From the NCBI GenBank assembly GCA_035048495.1, contig CM068552.1, positions 29,142,154-29,206,153 on the forward strand: DNA of 64,000 nucleotides, in the 5' to 3' direction. This document shows, piece after piece, positions 45,734 through 56,900 of this stretch. The position numbers were made by a program, and so were the translations under genes. The DNA comes from Euptelea pleiosperma. Lineage: Eukaryota > Streptophyta > Magnoliopsida > Ranunculales > Eupteleaceae. Numbering within the stretch: position 1 is the stretch's first letter; each line of letters opens with the position of its first letter. A model generated the notes under the pieces. The model was not told where the DNA came from, ran no database searches, and saw only the letters and a list, made by a program, of their open reading frames with translations.

Positions 45734-45854
45734 CATCCAACCTTCAGGTGTAGGGAAAATTCGGCTCAAGTCAGTCATCCCGTGACAAGCTGCTCCCCTT
45801 GGCTCCACCACTGCACTCTAGGTTAGAACTTAAAAGCACAACTACTGCCACTTA

Positions 45855-46414
45855 GAGCATCTCCAACGCTAAAATGCTAAAAGGCCCTCTCAATTTTATA
45901 TTTTGAGACAGCTACAGTGCCAAAATGTTATATTTGGCATGACATGCTCCAATGGTGCAATGCTATATCTCAATGCTATATTTTGGATTGAGTCATTTTC
46001 ATGGGTTGATTTTAACGTGGGGATTTGAGCATTATTTGAGGTTCAAGATCAAATGGTTTGAAATCACTAATCAGGCTGACTTTTGGTTTGTATTTCCACA
46101 TAGGGATTGGCTAAACATCCACATGGTCAGCATCCTCTAAAAATGTGCCACGTGGACTGTGGATCAGCCAATCATGGGTTGATTTTAATAGTTGGATTTT
46201 GAGCATTATTTGGGGTACAAGATCTAAAGGTTTGAATGGGTCAAAACAGTGAAAACTCATAAAGCTGCCAAAAGCTGCAACATAAATATGGCACAAGATA
46301 TAGCATATGCTATATTTTAGCATTGCAATAGCACAGCGTTGGAGCACCCTTTTTTCACCCACCGTGCCAAATTTTAGGATAGCACGGTGGAATAGCATAG
46401 CGTCGAAGATGCTC
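45855..46414. mobile_element. PIF/Harbinger (Tourist-like) MITE with TTA TSD
   Basis: The left end GAGCATCTCCAACGC and right end GCGTCGAAGATGCTC are inverted and flanked by TTA on both sides (45852-45854 and 46415-46417). TTA duplications mark PIF/Harbinger elements. Internal copies of GCTATATTTTG and CAACGCT recur. A 'cacgtggca' foldback segment (about 45990-46240) is nested within it. Confidence 0.8.
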
Positions 46415-46437
46415 TTATAGTTTAACAAATTATCAAA

Positions 46438-47108
46438 GGGTAGCTCTACGGACACCCACCTCTTTAAGGCGGGCACCCACAAAATAAACTAATTTTTGAG
46501 GACCAAAATGCCATTTCCCATCCCTTCACAGTTTTGTTTGGGCACCCACACCGAAAAAATAAGAAGAAGAAGAAGAAGAAGAGGAGGACGCCGCCGCCGT
46601 AGGAACGTCTCTCTCTCTCTCTCTCTCATATAACACCTCCTCCCCCAACCGCCGTGTTGGTGGTGGTGTTGGAGTGGTGGTGATGGTAGAGTTGATGGTA
46701 GAGTGGTGGTGATGGTAGAGTTGATGGTAGAGTGGTGGTGGTGTTCATGGTGGAGTTAATGGTAGTGGTGGTTGTGGGGTTAGTGGTGGTGGTAGTAAAG
46801 TGGTGGTTTGGAGCACCCCATACTCCCACAAATGGATGAAATATATGCGGCAGGCCCGCAAATTATTATTATTTTTTTTTACCTCCATGGCTTGGAACTA
46901 TCGTGGCCACCATGGCACCCACGGCCTGGAACTACCGTGGCCACCATGGCACCCACGACCAGGAGCCCAAGTCAAATTTTTTTTTATTTTTATTTTAATG
47001 TGGGTGCCCAACAAAATGGGGTGCCCAAACGGGGGCCCTCTAATTGGCATGGGTGCCCACCAAATGTTGGTGCCCAGCCGAAAGAGGTGGGCGCCCGTAG
47101 AGCTACCC
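46438..47108. mobile_element. Mutator-like MITE carrying a GGTGGT minisatellite
   Basis: The ends GGGTAGCTCTACGG and CCGTAGAGCTACCC are inverted. Flanking 9-bp repeats ATTATCAAA (46429-46437) and ATTCTCAAA (47109-47117) differ at one base. Inside, a 40-bp unit with GTGGTGGTGATGGTAGAGTT repeats near 46670-46800. GGAACTACCGTGGCCACCA occurs two to three times near 46890-46970. Confidence 0.85.
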
Positions 47109-47159
47109 ATTCTCAAAATAGCATTTTTTTGGGAGAACATTTCATAAACCTAAAATATA

Positions 47160-47632
47160 AAAAATCAATCCTTAATAGCTAGCCTCTAGCTTGAGTCCTC
47201 GATCTAGTTACAGTAGCTTCGGTGTGTGTTTGTTACTTGTCTGGAAAGCCATACAAATGAACTTACAAAGTCTAAGTCAAAGAGGGATCTCTCACAAGTT
47301 ATGCACATTGATGTCGCACGTAAACAAAGTCCTCAAAAAAGGTCCCATTGAAAATTCTTGGAAAAGCTTAACACATCAGAACATAAGATCCTTGATATTT
47401 ATGATGATAGCATGGAATTGAAGTTCTTCTCCATCCTTTCAAAGACCCTCAAACTCATCTCATTCCACAAACCCCAAATCATTGCAAACGGAGGGAGCTT
47501 CCAAAGGATACGGCCCTTAGAGGAAGGGTCACTCTACGGGCACCCACGCCTTTCGGCTGGGACCCCACTCGGACCCAAATACCCCCCAACCCCTTCTCCT
47601 TCAGCTGGGCACCCACACAACCCAACCCCTTC

Positions 47633-47676
<44 letters not shown>

Positions 47677-49530
47677 GCTTTTAGCCTCCACGGTGCTGTG
47701 CTACCGTGGGGACTATGTAGCCCACGGCTAGCCTGGCCGTGGGCTACATAGTCCCCACGGCTGTTCAGCGCTGTGGGGGCTAAAAGCCCTAGAGAGTGAG
47801 AGATTGAGAGAGATACAGAGATTGAGAGAGAGAGGGAGTGAGCACAGTAGAGAGAGAAACGGAGAGGGAGAGAGAGAGAGGGAGATACAGTAGAGAGAGG
47901 GAGAAAACGAAGGAGAAGGGGTTGGGGGATATTTTGGTCTAAGTAGGGTGCCCAGCCGAAAGGCGTGGGTGCCCGTAGAGCGACCCTTAGAGAAAAAGGC
48001 ATATGTAGAAGAGCCTATGAATACATCAATGATTGAACTATGGAGAATCCAAAATATATTAAAAATCAAGAAGAAGAAACCCCAAACTTGTCATGCTAGA
48101 TCTAATGGAGAAAGAGGTGGTGATAGTTTCCCATCTGCCGTACAGATAAAGAAAAAGTTCACCAAAATCCACTTCCCATTGATCAAGTTGTCAATAGTCA
48201 AGATCTAGCCCAGAGATGTTGAACATGCAAGGAAGGAAATCTTAGAAGGCATCTTAGAATCCCAATCATGGTAACTAGGAAAGATGCTCAATTATTCGCA
48301 ACTAATGACAAGTAAAAGGAAAGAACTTAAGAGGAGCCATCTTGAGACAAGGCCCGTACTCTCCTATTTGCAAGACTCGAAGAAGGAGGATCCAAGACGC
48401 AACCAAGGAAACATAAAACAGGGCCTATCTCCCAATCATTAAGATTCCTCTTGAACCCAAAATCCCATGCAATATTCTCTTATCTAGTTACAAACTCGTG
48501 AATGGTGATGCATCTCTTATTTGAATCTGCAAATATCGTCAGGAACTCCTCTTTAAGAGGAATGTCCCCCACACCATCGATCCTCCCAAAATCTTAGTCT
48601 ATCGCTAATTTCAACCTTGAATCAAATCCCCTTCATAAAGAGAGGAAGCACGTTCATACTACCCCTTCAAACACTACACCCATATCTCACCCCACAGTCA
48701 TTTACCTCTACAGATTAAAGAGCTCCTCAGCAAACCTACATTACCATTTTACCAACATCAAATGATTAGTGGCTTTGATATTACAGACTGCCAAATGACC
48801 CCTCGATTTAAGTAATAAATAAACTAAATTCTAGTTATACAAATGGTTCTTCAAGTAATTAATTATCTCTGTCATGTCAAAAAATCCTTGATCAACTTTT
48901 CTTGCCTTTTTACATGAGGTACAGATAAGAGAGACATGAAACGAATGGGAAGGCTAGAGAGAGTACTCTAAATCAAACCCAATTTACCCCCTTTAGAGAG
49001 ATACGTACTGAGATTTTCAAGCCTCTTTTAAAACATCTATATATATAACATAGGATCCCACAACACCTTTAAAGAGATACCCAACACTTAGACCAAGGCC
49101 AATATATGAAGTAGGCAAGTTTTTGGTCCCACAGCCCAAATCTCAATAAAATGATCTTACCCTTCTAAGCCACCCACTCAAAATTTTTTGATTTTCAATA
49201 AGTTGATACATGGCCTAGAGACACCTTTAAAGCAACATAAAAGACATCTGAGAAAAAATACCTGATCAAAGGAAGCCTTCAAGAAAAGTAAGGTATCATC
49301 AGTGAAGTGTAAGTGGGAGATGATCACATCTCCATTTTTTACCCTAAAGCCCTCCAGTAAGTAACAGTTATCAACAACTTTTGACACCATACATCTAAAA
49401 GCTTCTCCAACCATAATGAAGAGAAAATGGGATAGAGGATCATCCTATCTGAGATCCTCGAGCTCTTGAAATAACCAGTTGGAGAACCATTCACCAAGAT
49501 AAAAAAAAATGATATTAAAGATAGGATGAT
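47160..49530 (-). mobile_element. Degenerate L1-type LINE (ORF2 remnant)
   Basis: Broken minus-strand frames give LVNGSPTGYFKSSR and, in another frame, VGEAFRCMVSKVVDNCYLLEGF, GDVIISHLHFTDDTLLF (the reverse transcriptase catalytic Asp pair) at about 49490-49230. Then DRWCG and PLKEEF-type zf-RVT segments follow at about 48600-48450, and MIWGLWNEMSLRVFERMEK near 47490-47430. Many stops and frameshifts make it inactive. The Mutator-like MITE at 47526-47986 has inserted into its 3' part. Confidence 0.8.
47526..47986. mobile_element. Mutator-like MITE with a near-perfect central palindrome
   Basis: The ends are GGGTCACTCTACGGGCACCC and its inverse, flanked by TTAGAGGAA (47517-47525) and TTAGAGAAA (47987-47995), a 9-bp duplication with one change. 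In the middle (about 47673-47792), CCGTGGGGACTATGTAGCCC and its exact inverse face each other around a short spacer, extended by GGGCTTTTAGCC and GGCTAAAAGCCC. A (CT)n run on the left and (GA)n on the right also pair. The whole element would fold into one long hairpin. Confidence 0.9.
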
Positions 49531-49543
49531 CCCTAAAGCCGTA

Positions 49544-50655
49544 TAGGACTTGCAATAGTTCGGATCAACTCGGAGATCCGACCCAATCCAAAAATAACGG
49601 GTTTGAACCTTATTTTTATTTATCGGATCGAAGATTGTTGGTTCGATCTCTTATCGGATCGGTATTGGATCAACCCTACTCCGATTCGATACTGACCCGA
49701 TATAGTATACATATTAAAAAGCTTTTTTTTACTGTAGTTTAAGGTAAAATCCACCAGTCTCGACCCTCTCTCCTCTGCAACTCCAACCCTAAAACCTAAA
49801 ATCTAAAACCCTAGAAATAAAAAAAAAAAAAAAAAAAAAACCGATGTGGGCTTTGAAAATTAAGGTTTTCCTTTGTAGTCTAGGATTTTAATTGCTCTTT
49901 CTCTGCAATCTCTTAAAAGAAACCTAAAAATCTCTCTTTGTGATACTATAACAGAAACCCTAGAAAGTCCTAGATCTATTCTCCTTACAGACAGAGATAG
50001 AAGAAGGAGGGGAGGAGAGGCCTCTGTTTCTTGAGAGATTTCAATTCCCATTTTGGCGGCTTCTTCTTCTCCGATTCCAGTGCTGGCTTCGGAGGTGCAG
50101 TTGATAGGTAGAGCAAAGCAAGGAGGAGGATCAGTGGTAGTTGAGGTTGAGGCTCCCTTGCTGTAGACATTGAGCAAGCAAAGGTGTAGAACTAGGGTGG
50201 AGGTTGAAGAAAATGGCGATGTGGTGATTAGGAGAGGTTATCATATCCGTTTTGAGTTGTAGAAGATATGGTGGAGCACGTCTTTGGGAGTTCTCTTTGG
50301 TGTTGATCGATGTATGGTCAGTTCTTCTTTTTCTTGATTTGAATTTGATATAATGCCTTAGATTTTCTATTTTTCATTTGAGACTACAACGGTAAAATCA
50401 AGATTATTCATCGGTGGAGTTTGATCCATGGAACATGGAAAATAAGGTGATCGAGTTCGACATTGCATTGGGGGAGACGATGTTGTGGACCGATCGGATT
50501 GGATTGCATCGAACTTGGAACCGATCTAGTCATATCGGATCAGTTTCGGAATTGAATTTTATTGATCCGATCGGGTCTGGATCGATTGGATTTCTTACCA
50601 GATTGGTAACAGATTAGTACCAATCTGACTCAATCCCGATCCATTGCCAGCCCTA
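49544..50655. mobile_element. hAT-like element just upstream of the thioredoxin-like gene
   Basis: The left end TAGGACTTGCAATAG pairs with the inverse of CCATTGCCAGCCCTA. Subterminal GGATC and GATCC motifs (CGGATCGG, CCGATC) are frequent at both ends. The middle contains a long poly(A) run (about 49819-49840) and purine-rich sequence without a recognisable gene. The 8-bp flanks do not match, so age or exact ends are uncertain. Its right end is about 300 bp from the ATG at 50951. Confidence 0.6.
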
Positions 50656-50950
50656 ATGAGGCCAAATACTAACACACACCCAAACAAAAATTGTGCAAAA
50701 AGAAAAAGGAGGTAAAGTGTCATCCAATTGACAATTCTTAAGCTACAGGCCACATTCAAAAATGTGGCCCACTATTTGGCCATGTTGGTATGTGATCTAT
50801 GATAGAGTCAGACTATGGAGATTGATTTAATACAATCTTTTAGTGTGTGTTTCACATTGAATATGATCAAATGATTAAATGACTAAAATGCCCTTCCTTC
50901 CGGGATAAATTATGGTTCCGTAGAAACGAAACAGACACAGCAAGCGAATC

Positions 50951-53900
50951 ATGGCCACTGCTGGAGTTGTCTCCCCAGCAACCATTCTTGGTTTTGTAGG
51001 CACTCGTTTACTGCCTACGCAGCGCAAATTAGCAACTAAAAGAACCCTTTCTCTGTCAATTTCTTTTCCTTCAAAACTTGCCTTCTCTCCTCTGCAATTC
51101 GGAAAAGCTAGACCAGCAAGAAAGCTTATCATCCGTGCTGCAAGAACAGAGTCCAAAGGGGTCTCATTAGGATTCAGAGCTCCTGATTTCCAGGTTTTTC
51201 TTTCATTTTTGAACAAAATCTCATCTGGGTCTTTTACGTTTCCTCCATTTTTGTTTGGAATTGAATCGTGTGCGTGTGTTTCTCTCCCACATTGATGGTT
51301 TCAGCTTCCAGAGCCTCTTACAGGGAAAATATGGAAATTGGACGATTTTCAACCATATCCTGCTTTACTGGTAAATACCCTCTTCCAGTTTTCGTCATTC
51401 CCCTTTATTTGAGATTTTTTTTATACTTGCATTGATTGTTGGCCAACCGAGACTCAAATAGAACACCGAGTCGGCTGGTCACTGGGTCGTGTTGATTCGG
51501 GACTCGGGAGTTTCAACCAGGTCAAAAATCTGTTTTTTATAAATATATTAGAATAGTAAAATTTAAAAAAAATTAAAGATTTAAAGTTGGTTCGGTTGAG
51601 TCGTCTGAGTTGGCTAGGCGTATTCCTGGTTGACTCGGACGAGTCATCTTGCTTTCAGTCAAAACCAACCCGAGTCTCAGTGACCAGTATCTGGTTTTGT
51701 GACCTGATCGAGTCGACTCACCTTGTTAGCAAACTGTGCTTGTATTTATGAACTTATGCTTCTCTTTTGATAAGTTATGTTGCATGGACTATTCTAAACA
51801 GGTGAAATACCCTAGCAGGACATGTACCAGAATTCGACACTCTTCAGATTTTGGTGTGACACATTTAGATTGCTTTTTGTTCTTCCCTTCCTTACTTGCA
51901 AGATATTTAATTGTAGCATTTCATTCATGTAGGTATATGTTGCAAATTATAAGTTATTACATAAAAGTTAATTATTATGCTTTACGTTATTAAGAATATA
52001 TTGACGAATAGTGTAGATGAAGTTACACACAGGTGACGCCTAGATCATGTTAGATGCAGTTAGGGCAACAACCAGAATGTCTTACTGAAAGATGAAGAGA
52101 TTAAATATAAGGTGGAGTTATTTCTAAGAAATATTAAGTGAAGACTACACAAGAGGTTTATGACTAAGAGGAGATGCTTAGGAGACTAGGACCACACATC
52201 CTTGTTGAATTAGGGTGCTAGAGGTGAAAACAACTTTAATGAGGACAAAAACAGGTAGGACTTTAGGATTAGATAGTATTCGAATAGGGTGTAGAAATGC
52301 ATGGTAAGTACTGGATTGTCTTGGCTTACTAAGTTGTTCAACGATATTTGAAGATTAAAAAAATGATGTATGAATAGAAAAGAAATGCTATAGTTCCTAT
52401 ATACAAGAATAAAGGAGACGTACAAAGCTGCACCACCTATTGTTACATCGAATATATGAGCCCACACTATGAAATTGGGGGAGAGGGTAATGGAGTTGAG
52501 ACTAGGACAAACAAGGATATCAGAGAACCAACTTGGTCTTATGCTAGAGAAATGATTGAGAAGTTTAGATAAAAGAAGATGAATCTCCATATAGTTGTAT
52601 TGAGTTAAAGAAATCATATGACAAAATTCCTAGAGAGTTAAATTGGTGCTTATTGGGAAGAAATGAGTTCAAAATGGATATATTGACATCATTAAGGGCA
52701 TATATGAGAGAGCAATGAATAGTATGAGACTAACTGGTTGCGAGACAAATGAGTTTTCGATCACTGTGGGTTTACACCATGGATCAGCCTTGAGATTGTT
52801 TCTTTTTTGCTGTAGTTGTAAATGAAGCAACTGCTCATATCTAAGAAGGGGTCCCTTGGTGTATGTTATTTACAGATGACATAGTGTCAGTTGATAAGAC
52901 TAGAGATGAGGCAAAGAATTTTGGAGGAATACTTTAGATTCTATGGGATTTAAAATAAGTCGGATGAAGACAAAGTATATGAAGTGCAATTTTAGGAAAG
53001 ACACATAGAGATGATATGCTAGTTAAAATTGATGGCTAGGAGATATGTTGAATTGACGAGTTGTATTTGCTTGGTTCTATTATCCATAAGGAGGGAGAGA
53101 TCAATGAAGATGTTTCCTATAAAATTAGAGCCAAGTAAAGTGGAGATATGCTTCCATGATGTTTCATTGGTGCATACCAATTGAACTAAAAGGGAAGTTT
53201 TATAAGGCAGATATAGTGTGGGGCAATAAAGATACAACATGTTCATATAGTGAGCATATTTGGGATGATAATGTTGAGATGGATGAATGGTAAGACTTGG
53301 AAAGACAAAATCATAATGAATGTCTTCATGAAAATATAGGAGTAGCCCCAATAGATGATAAATTAAGGAAGAGCTGATTGAGAGGTTTGGTCATGGGGAG
53401 CAAAGAGCGATGATAGCATTAATGAGAAGGATTGCGCAAGCGAAAGGTTCTAAAAGGGCGAGGGAAAGGCCAAAAAGGGCGTTAAGGTATTGAGAGTATA
53501 TCTTAAGAGACTTGCCTTACTAGAAGACATGGCCTTAGATAGAATTGAAAGGAAGAACGTAATTCGTGCAGCCGACCCCATGAAGTTGGGATAAGCTTAT
53601 GATGATGATGATGATGATGATGGTCACATAATTATAATATATATCTTTTGTGTGTGTATATATATATATTAATGTGGTTTAGGGGTATATTTTTTCTTTT
53701 TCTTTGGACCCTTATTTCTCTACTATACTCTATTCTCTCTTCTTCACCAAGAAGGTAGAGCAAGGTTGGAGCTGAGGCTTTTTTTATGCTGGAGCAATAG
53801 GTTACGGTCATCACCATTGTTATTCTTTTTTTCGTCTTATATACCATTCTAGTGGCTTAGCCGCTATTTTGTCTGCAGACGTGGGCTCTTTTTCTTCCTT

Positions 53901-56900
53901 GTGCATGCAGGCAATTTTGCAATAGAACCTGTTATTGATTGTTGTGTACAATCATTCAATTTCTCTTTTTCTTATTATATTATTTGAGAAACCTATCTTA
54001 GTTCTATGAATTATGGAAATGGTGAAATTTGTGTGTAGACAATGTTGTGGATCCTAAGGAAATCCCGTTGCTCGTCACCTGGCACTTTTGACTTACGCTA
54101 CTGTAGATTACACTGTAGCCAAATCCACTAATCTTATTTTCTGGATTTGCCGAATCCAATATCTTGTACTTGTGTTGAACTTCGACACCTGTACATGTAT
54201 CAATGCAAAATAGTTGACGAGTAATGTTTCCTATTTTCAGAATTTAAAATGTATGGTTTTAATTTTAGTATGCGCATTTGATTTCAGTGCTTTTCCTGGT
54301 TAGAAAGTATCCTGCGAAGCTTACTCACTTCTCGTTTCAATGTAATTGTGATTAGTTTTGTTTCAAACCAGTCTTCATTTCCTTTCATCTTCTAGTTCTA
54401 ATGGGATTAATCTCTTTCCATGGTGATATGTACACCAATGATTTCAATTACTCTGTGATTCTTTTGTAGCGGGTTATCTTTAATACTCCAGACTCATATT
54501 GGTTCTTCATCAAAATATTGGCTAATATTTGTAATTCAGCCTTGAACAGTATACTTTAGTTTCTGTGCTGCATAGTAATGTCAAACATCAATTACTTTGA
54601 ATTTTCTGTAGTGGTTTATCTTTGAACTGATCATGTTGCCTAGAGGGAAGCACGCCACTAGCTGTTATTGGGTTGTACACTTAGAAGTTACGGATGGCTT
54701 GATTGAGAAGTAAATGGAATGTTTTGTTAGGTAAGGATATAAATTTTGAGTGGATTACATCTATGTACGCTTGCTCTAATAGCAAATACACACTGTCAGA
54801 ATATCAGGGTTCTACCTTCAGTTGATGTCAATAAAAGTGGGTCGTTGCACCAACTGAATGTGAAAACTGCAATTTTGTGGGGGAATTTACTGGAAGATGC
54901 CGATACCTAGCCTACTCTGTGAGGGTATTTTAGTATTTTACTAATACTTTACTGATAAAAGCTGAATCTAATATGGGACGAAATCTTTCTTCTCAGCCAA
55001 AATCTTTTCTGCAACACTCAAACAAGATACAATTTGTTGCTCAGTAAATTGCTTAAGTACTAGGCTTGTTCATTCCTGTGCAATTTTGATCATCAACAAA
55101 GATATGTACATGGTTTGAAAACTGATGATCTATCCTACTCTTTAAGGGTGTTATAGTGTCTGATTAATATTTTATTGATGAAAACTGAAACTCATATAAG
55201 ATGAGTTGTTTATTCTCTCCCAATTTGTTTTTAGCACAGTCAAACAAGTAACTCATGACTTGCTTAAGCACCAGGCTTGTTTGTACCCGTGCAATTTTTG
55301 ATCATCTACAAAGATAAAAACATGGTTCTCAAACTAATGGATTTGCTCTGCTAATAACTGATATTTGGGTATCAGTTGCAAATGTTTTTTAATTCCTAAA
55401 GTGAAGAAAAGCTTATTATTCCTTTTTCAGTTGGTTCTTGAGTCTCAAATGCAAATTTGAGTTTTTGTTCTACCATCATGTTTTGAAGTATCTCCAAATT
55501 GGGAAGGAGATAAATATAGGGCAAATGAACAAAAGTCTGCTTCTTGCAAAGGGCGGAGCAGAAATTTAGTTTTTAAAAGAGCTTATAAAAACCAGTGATC
55601 TGTAATTAGTTTAATACTGTTGACTACCACTTTACACTTTTAGAGGGAGGCGTAACTATGTATATCAAAGCGTCCACGGGTCTAGCAGAGGCGGAGTGCT
55701 GGCCACACATCCGAACAACACACTCCAATAACACGCCCCCTCAGCACTTTGCCGAGACTCGAACCCGTGACCTACTGGGACCTCTAAAAGAGGGAGGTGT
55801 AACTATGTATATCAAAGGGTCCACAACTCTAACAGAGGCGGAGTGCTGGCCACACATCCAAACAACTGTTGACAGTGAAATGTGCACGCACATTACCCGC
55901 TCCCAGCTTCATGTGTTGCCAAATTGCGCCCGACAACAACACACTCCAATAACAAATACAATAGACAAAAATCTGAGGGAAATACATGGAGTGCTGACAA
56001 AACTTGCATCCAAGATGGACAATTTGAACAAATTAGTGGTTAAATAGCTCTGCAAAAAAGTGGGGTATGTCAAATGACCACTAGCATTCCAGTCCTATAG
56101 AAGGCTATTTTCAAGTTGCTCAATACCATGGAAACGATTAACTTAAGTGGAATTTTTGTTTGAATTAGGCACCTCCATGTCAATATGGTTGCTCAGTTTT
56201 TTGGTTTATTTGAAGAAAGTTTATTTTGAGCAACTTCATTAAAATTGTTTGGTTTCTTTCTTGTCGTATTATTTTAAAACCTAAATTTTGTTGTTTTCTT
56301 TATTCTTGATCCACAATCATTGGACTCACAGTAACAATGTGATGTGCAGGTTATGTTTATTTGTAATCACTGCCCGTTTGTTAAACACTTGAAGAAAGAT
56401 ATTGTGAAACTTTCAAATTTCTATATGAAGGTAGTAGAATCACTTCCCTTCCTTTGGGCTTGGATGTTGGAAGTGTATATTGCTTCAATGTGCCAATTTG
56501 TAGCAGTCACTTGGATAAGTTCTTCTTCACTATACGAATAAATAACATACTTGAAATTTGATTCTCCTATTGTAATACAGAAGGGGCTTGCAGTTGTTGC
56601 GATCTCTTCAAATTCCATAGCTACTCACCCGCAGGTTGTAATGAATTTGTAGTTTCAGCCGAGATCCATATATAGGTATCGAATAATTACAATGGAACCT
56701 TTTCTTACAGGATGGACCAGAATTCATGGCAGAAGATGCTAAAATGTACAACTACCCTTTCCCCTATCTCTATGATGAGGTATCGTTTATGGATCTCAGT
56801 CTACTCTTATTTTCACTGGTTTGTAAGAGATTTGTAGAAGTCCGCCAATTCCTGTTCTCATGGTCATGTAGATTGAAAATCTGTGGCTCTTATAATTAAT

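Larger units (their letters stand above)
42521..45787 (-). mobile_element. Non-autonomous Ty3/gypsy chromovirus derivative
   Basis: A complete LTR retrotransposon of 3267 bp in minus orientation. Two 552-bp LTRs appear identical by eye, and both have TGTCACGGG...CCCGTGACA ends. The 5' LTR (45236-45787) is followed by a tRNA-iMet primer-binding site; a polypurine tract precedes the 3' LTR (42521-43072). AGCT flanks both sides, a possible 4-bp target duplication. The 2163-bp interior codes for gag, a CFIC-type zinc knuckle, an aspartic protease and a C-terminal chromodomain. Reverse transcriptase, RNase H and integrase cores are deleted; only edge motifs remain (LPPRR-VDH of the RT start and NQVVDDLSR of the RNase H end). 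The matching LTRs argue for recent movement using enzymes from a partner element. Confidence 0.93.
45236..45787 (-). repeat. 5' LTR of the gag-protease-chromodomain element
   Basis: 552 bp, equal to the 3' LTR. Reading on the minus strand: U3 with the GAA/TTC array (45733-45604), a TATA box (45483-45476), then presumed R and U5 down to 45236. It starts TGTCACGGG and ends CCCGTGACA. Confidence 0.95.

Noticed and set aside
42510..45795. A 5-bp target duplication for the LTR element.
   Set aside because: Only AGCT (4 bp) matches on both sides; the fifth base differs. The insertion site is palindromic (GCAGCTTG...), so I do not claim a 5-bp duplication.
49860..50177. A Ser/Pro-rich minus-strand frame near the thioredoxin-like gene, considered as a captured host gene start.
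   Set aside because: It lies inside a hAT-like element, has low-complexity composition and no recognisable domain or splice continuation.
52210..52617. Minus-strand open frame of 135 codons inside intron 2.
   Set aside because: The plus strand of the same stretch gives reverse transcriptase motifs in order, so the minus frame is a shadow.
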